NCBI GenBank assembly: GCA_934675045.1
Contig: CAKUPI010000086.1
Coordinates: 1-7,518, forward strand
Source of the DNA: an uncultured Eubacteriales bacterium
GTDB lineage: Bacteria; Bacillota; Clostridia; Oscillospirales; Butyricicoccaceae
Direction: 5' to 3'
Length of the DNA: 7,518 nt
How positions within the stretch are numbered: position 1 is the stretch's first letter; each line of letters opens with the position of its first letter. Positions 5,066 through 7,518 of the stretch are shown here, piece after piece. A program made the translations under genes and the position numbers. Below the pieces are notes generated by a model. That model was not told where the DNA came from, did not search any database, and worked only from the letters and a program-made list of their open reading frames with translations.

Positions 5066-5998
5066 ATGATCAAATATATACTGAAGAGGCTGCTGCTTCT
5101 CATACCGGTTCTGCTCGGCGTCATACTGGTTATTTTCACCATCATGCACATGATGCCCGGCGACCCCGGCCGCATTATTCTGGGCGAAAACGCCTCGCAG
5201 GAGGCCGTCGACCAGAAAAATGAAGAGCTTGGGTACTACGATCCGTTCCTTGTTCAGTTTTTCAATTATCTGAAAAACGCCGTTACCCGGCTGGACTTCG
5301 GCACCTCGTACCGCACGTCAAAGCCGGTCTTTAACGACGTTTTCGCGCGTTTTCCCAACAGCCTGAAAATCTCCTTCAACGGCATTCTGGGCGCCTGTAT
5401 CGTCGGCATTCCCATCGGCGTTTTGTCGGCGGTCAGGCAGTACTCGGCCGTTGACACCATTTCGCGCGTCACCGCCATGCTGGTGGCGGCCATTCCGCCC
5501 TTCTGGCTCGGCATGATGCTCATTTTTGCCTTTTCGCTCAAGCTGAAGATGCTGCCATCGGCCGGCGCCGAAAGCTGGAGGCACTTCATCCTGCCCATGA
5601 TAACGCTGACCATTCCGTACGCCGGCAGCATGCTGCGCATGACGCGCTCGACCATGCTCGAAACCATCCGCCAGGATTACATCCGCACCGCGCGCGCCAA
5701 GGGGGTTCCGCAGCGCACCATCGTCTTTAAGCACGCGCTGCGCAACGCGCTGCTGCCCATCATCACCATCATGGCCACCTCCTTCGGCGGGCTTTTGGGC
5801 GGTGCCGTCATCACCGAATCGGTGTTCTCCATTCCCGGTCTGGGCACGCTGATTGTCACGGGCATCCGCCAGCGTGACAAGCCGGTTGTGCTGGCCGCCA
5901 TTTTGTTCCTCGCTTTGATGTTCAGCGTCATTATGCTGATTGTCGACCTGCTGTACGCCTTTGTCGACCCGCGCATCAAGGCCAAGTACTCGAAATAA
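5066..5998 (+). CDS. ABC transporter permease, DppB/OppB type
   Basis: This is the first of two integral membrane subunits forming the translocation path of the importer. The 310-residue product starts 'MIKYILKRLLLLIPVLLGV', with a long first membrane helix (about 8-30) typical of DppB/OppB. 'MMPGDPG' follows and then a periplasm-facing segment with 'LDFGTSYRT'. Further helices lie around 105-122, 135-158, 172-192, 228-250 and 276-299. The cytoplasmic EAA loop that docks on the ATPase is at about 205-230 ('YIRTARAKGVPQRTIVFKHA'), and 'ITESVFSIPGLGTL' (249-262) is the family signature. ATG 5066 is served by AGGAG at 5051-5055. The next permease begins 13 bases after the stop. The gene is probably cotranscribed with the binding protein at lower level because of the hairpin before it. 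Confidence 0.96.
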   Translation: MIKYILKRLLLLIPVLLGVILVIFTIMHMMPGDPGRIILGENASQEAVDQKNEELGYYDPFLVQFFNYLKNAVTRLDFGTSYRTSKPVFNDVFARFPNSLKISFNGILGACIVGIPIGVLSAVRQYSAVDTISRVTAMLVAAIPPFWLGMMLIFAFSLKLKMLPSAGAESWRHFILPMITLTIPYAGSMLRMTRSTMLETIRQDYIRTARAKGVPQRTIVFKHALRNALLPIITIMATSFGGLLGGAVITESVFSIPGLGTLIVTGIRQRDKPVVLAAILFLALMFSVIMLIVDLLYAFVDPRIKAKYSK

Positions 5999-6003
5999 GG
6001 AGG
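5998..6003 (+). promoter_or_regulatory. Ribosome binding site that decides a GTG start
   Basis: AGGAGG begins at the last base of the upstream stop codon (TAA then GGAGG) and is 8 bases before GTG 6012. It makes that GTG the best start, ahead of the in-frame ATG at 6075, which lacks a comparable site. Confidence 0.85.
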
Positions 6004-6011
6004 TGGAGACT

Positions 6012-6908
6012 GTGAGCACCCGCAAACTGACCAACAGGGACGTCGTCAACGCCAAGGGGAAGAAGAAAAGCAAGATGAAGGAAACCTGGCGCCGCATGAA
6101 AAAGAACAAAGGCTCTATGGCAGGGCTTGTCGTTTTGATTCTTTTTGCGCTGGCGGCCATTTTTGCCAACTTTATCTCTCCGGAAAGCCTGGTGACCGAG
6201 CAGAACGCGAAAATCCGGCTTCAGCCTCCGTCCCGCGAGCACTGGTTCGGCACCGACGCCTACGGCCGCGACGTGTTTACGCGCGTGCTGTACGGCTCGC
6301 GCATTTCGCTGACCATCGGCTTTGTCACCGCCTTCTGCTCGCTGATCGCCGGCGGCATTCTGGGCGCCGCCGCCGCCTTTTACGGCGGGCAGGTCGACAA
6401 TGTCATCATGCGCTGCATGGATATGCTGATCTCCATTCCCAGCACGCTGCTGGCGCTGGCCATTGTCGCGGCGCTGGGGGCCAGCATGACCAACCTGCTG
6501 ATCGCCATTACTATTTCCAGCATACCGGGCTTTGTCCGCCTGATACGCTCGGTCGTTCTGACCGTTGTCGAAATGGACTATGTGGAAGCGGCCCGCGCCT
6601 GCGGCACCCGCGACGCGCGCATCATTTACAAGCACATTCTGCCCAACGCCATCGGCACCATCATCATTCAGACAACCTCGAGCATTTCCGGTATGATTTT
6701 GCAGGCGTCGGGCATGTCGTACATCGGCATGGGCGTGCAGCCGCCCCGGCCCGAGTGGGGCTATATGCTGTCGGAGTCGCGCGAGTTCATGCGCGAGCAG
6801 CCCTATCTGATGATCTTCCCCGGCATCTGCGTTGTTTTGACCGCCCTGTCCTTTAACCTGGTGGGCGACGGCCTGCGTGACGCCCTCGATCCGCGTCTGA
6901 AAGATTAA
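6012..6908 (+). CDS. ABC transporter permease, DppC/OppC type
   Basis: This is the second membrane subunit, pairing with the preceding permease. From the GTG start the product is 298 residues. A basic cytoplasmic N-terminus (Lys-rich, about residues 15-33) leads into the first helix (about 36-55). The OppC/DppC signature 'HWFGTDAYGRDVFTRVLYG' follows at 77-95. Helices lie around 100-124, 143-158, 160-182 and 265-285. The EAA loop is at about 190-214 ('YVEAARACGTRDARIIYKHI'), and the end is 'NLVGDGLRDALDPRLKD', the usual C-terminus. The reading frame stays open upstream of the GTG to 5940, but that part overlaps the previous gene and has no family similarity. The intergenic gap to the ATPase gene is 51 bases. 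Confidence 0.96.
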   Translation: MSTRKLTNRDVVNAKGKKKSKMKETWRRMKKNKGSMAGLVVLILFALAAIFANFISPESLVTEQNAKIRLQPPSREHWFGTDAYGRDVFTRVLYGSRISLTIGFVTAFCSLIAGGILGAAAAFYGGQVDNVIMRCMDMLISIPSTLLALAIVAALGASMTNLLIAITISSIPGFVRLIRSVVLTVVEMDYVEAARACGTRDARIIYKHILPNAIGTIIIQTTSSISGMILQASGMSYIGMGVQPPRPEWGYMLSESREFMREQPYLMIFPGICVVLTALSFNLVGDGLRDALDPRLKD

Positions 6909-6959
6909 GCGGCACGCGGCAGCCCACACCCAATCAAACAGAGAAAGGACGAAACGGAA

Positions 6960-7518
6960 ATGAGCGAAAAACTGCTGGAAATACAAGACCTTGAGGTCGT
7001 TTACCAAACCGACGAGGAGACGGTCCATGCCGTCAACGGGATTTCCTTCGGCCTTGAGCGCGGGGAATCCATCGGCATTGTCGGGGAAACGGGCGCCGGA
7101 AAGACGACGACGGCCCTGGCCATTTTGCGGCTGCTGCCGGAGAGAACGGGCATTGTGAAAAACGGCACCGTCAGGATGGACGGCGTCAACCTGCTCGAGG
7201 TTTCCGAGGTGGAGATGCGCGACATTTACCGCGGCGAGCGCATTTCCATGATCTTTCAGGACCCCATGACCAGCCTAAACCCGGTGCTGCGCGTCGGCGA
7301 GCAGATCGCCGAGGCCCTGATTTACCACAACAGCGAGCACAAGAGCAAGGAGCAGATTGAGGCCCGCGTCGAGGAGACGCTGGAGCTGGTCGGCATTCCC
7401 AAGGTGCGCAAAAACGACTTTCCGCACCAGTTTTCGGGCGGCATGAAGCAGCGCGTCGTCATCGCCATTGCACTGGCGTGCGAGCCGGACCTGCTCATCG
7501 CCGACGAGCCGACGACGG
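6960..7518 (+). CDS. ABC transporter ATP-binding protein, DppD/OppD type (3' end outside window)
   Basis: This cytoplasmic ATPase powers the importer. About 186 residues are visible from ATG 6960, preceded by AAAGGA at 6944-6949, and the frame runs off the end. Motifs in order are Walker A GETGAGKT (42-49), Q-loop '[12 protein letters not shown]' with Gln100, ABC signature FSGGMKQR (158-165), and Walker B 'LLIADEPTT' (178-186) with the catalytic Glu183. '[11 protein letters not shown]' and '[12 protein letters not shown]' are characteristic of the peptide/nickel importer subgroup. The Walker A reads GETGAG where GESGSG is commonest, which is a compatible variant. The D- and H-loops and the C-terminal oligopeptide-importer extension, where a cysteine-rich iron-sulfur site occurs in relatives, lie beyond the edge. 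A second ATPase (DppF/OppF) is expected downstream. Confidence 0.95.
   Translation, partial: MSEKLLEIQDLEVVYQTDEETVHAVNGISFGLERGESIGIVGETGAGKTTTALAILRLLPERTGIVKNGTVRMDGVNLLEVSEVEMRDIYRGERISMIFQDPMTSLNPVLRVGEQIAEALIYHNSEHKSKEQIEARVEETLELVGIPKVRKNDFPHQFSGGMKQRVVIAIALACEPDLLIADEPTT

Noticed and set aside
5976..7028. Long antisense frame of 350 codons over the second permease
   Set aside because: Same cause: a Gly/Ala/Asn/Gln/His-rich shadow with no ribosome-binding site or recognisable domain, opposite a well-supported permease gene.

Overview
The window reads as a GC-rich member of the Bacillota, most likely a clostridial (Oscillospirales-like) anaerobe. The support is the ffh-rpsP-khpA gene order, consensus AGGAGG ribosome-binding sites, sigma-A-type promoter boxes, rho-independent terminators and a Gram-positive-type lipoprotein binding protein. 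The species cannot be fixed from the sequence alone.

Layout: (1) 1-1144, plus strand: the 3' end of ffh (signal recognition particle), then rpsP and khpA, closed by a strong intrinsic terminator. (2) 1145-1362: a short convergent intergenic stretch with two further terminator-like hairpins, one clearly serving the minus strand. (3) 1363-3182, minus strand: a promoter followed by rimM, trmD and a RimJ/RimL-type GNAT acetyltransferase. The genes are packed with an 11-base overlap and then a 2-base gap. (4) 3183-3392: a divergent control region. It holds the rimM promoter on one side and an AT-rich promoter and roughly 90-base leader of a transporter operon on the other. (5) 3393-7518, plus strand: a peptide-type (Dpp/Opp/Nik class) ABC importer, comprising a lipoprotein binding protein, two permeases and the first ATPase, which runs off the window. 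A second ATPase would be expected beyond the edge.

Biology: the left half is a translation and protein-export neighbourhood (SRP, ribosomal protein bS16, an RNA-binding KH protein, 30S maturation, tRNA m1G37 methylation). The right half is a nutrient-uptake operon in which a hairpin after the binding-protein gene probably lets that subunit be made in excess of the permeases.

Most notable points: the usual ffh-rpsP-khpA-rimM-trmD-rplS cluster is broken, with rimM-trmD flipped onto the other strand under its own promoter and a GNAT gene in the place where rplS normally follows. The TrmD residue aligning with the E. coli catalytic Asp169 is Glu. The transporter leader holds a tandem 10-base repeat, a short palindrome, an 8-base inverted repeat over its -10 box, and a nine-codon upstream reading frame overlapping the start codon. 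I see no CRISPR, mobile element, toxin-antitoxin or defence genes, and nothing that amounts to a wholly new system.
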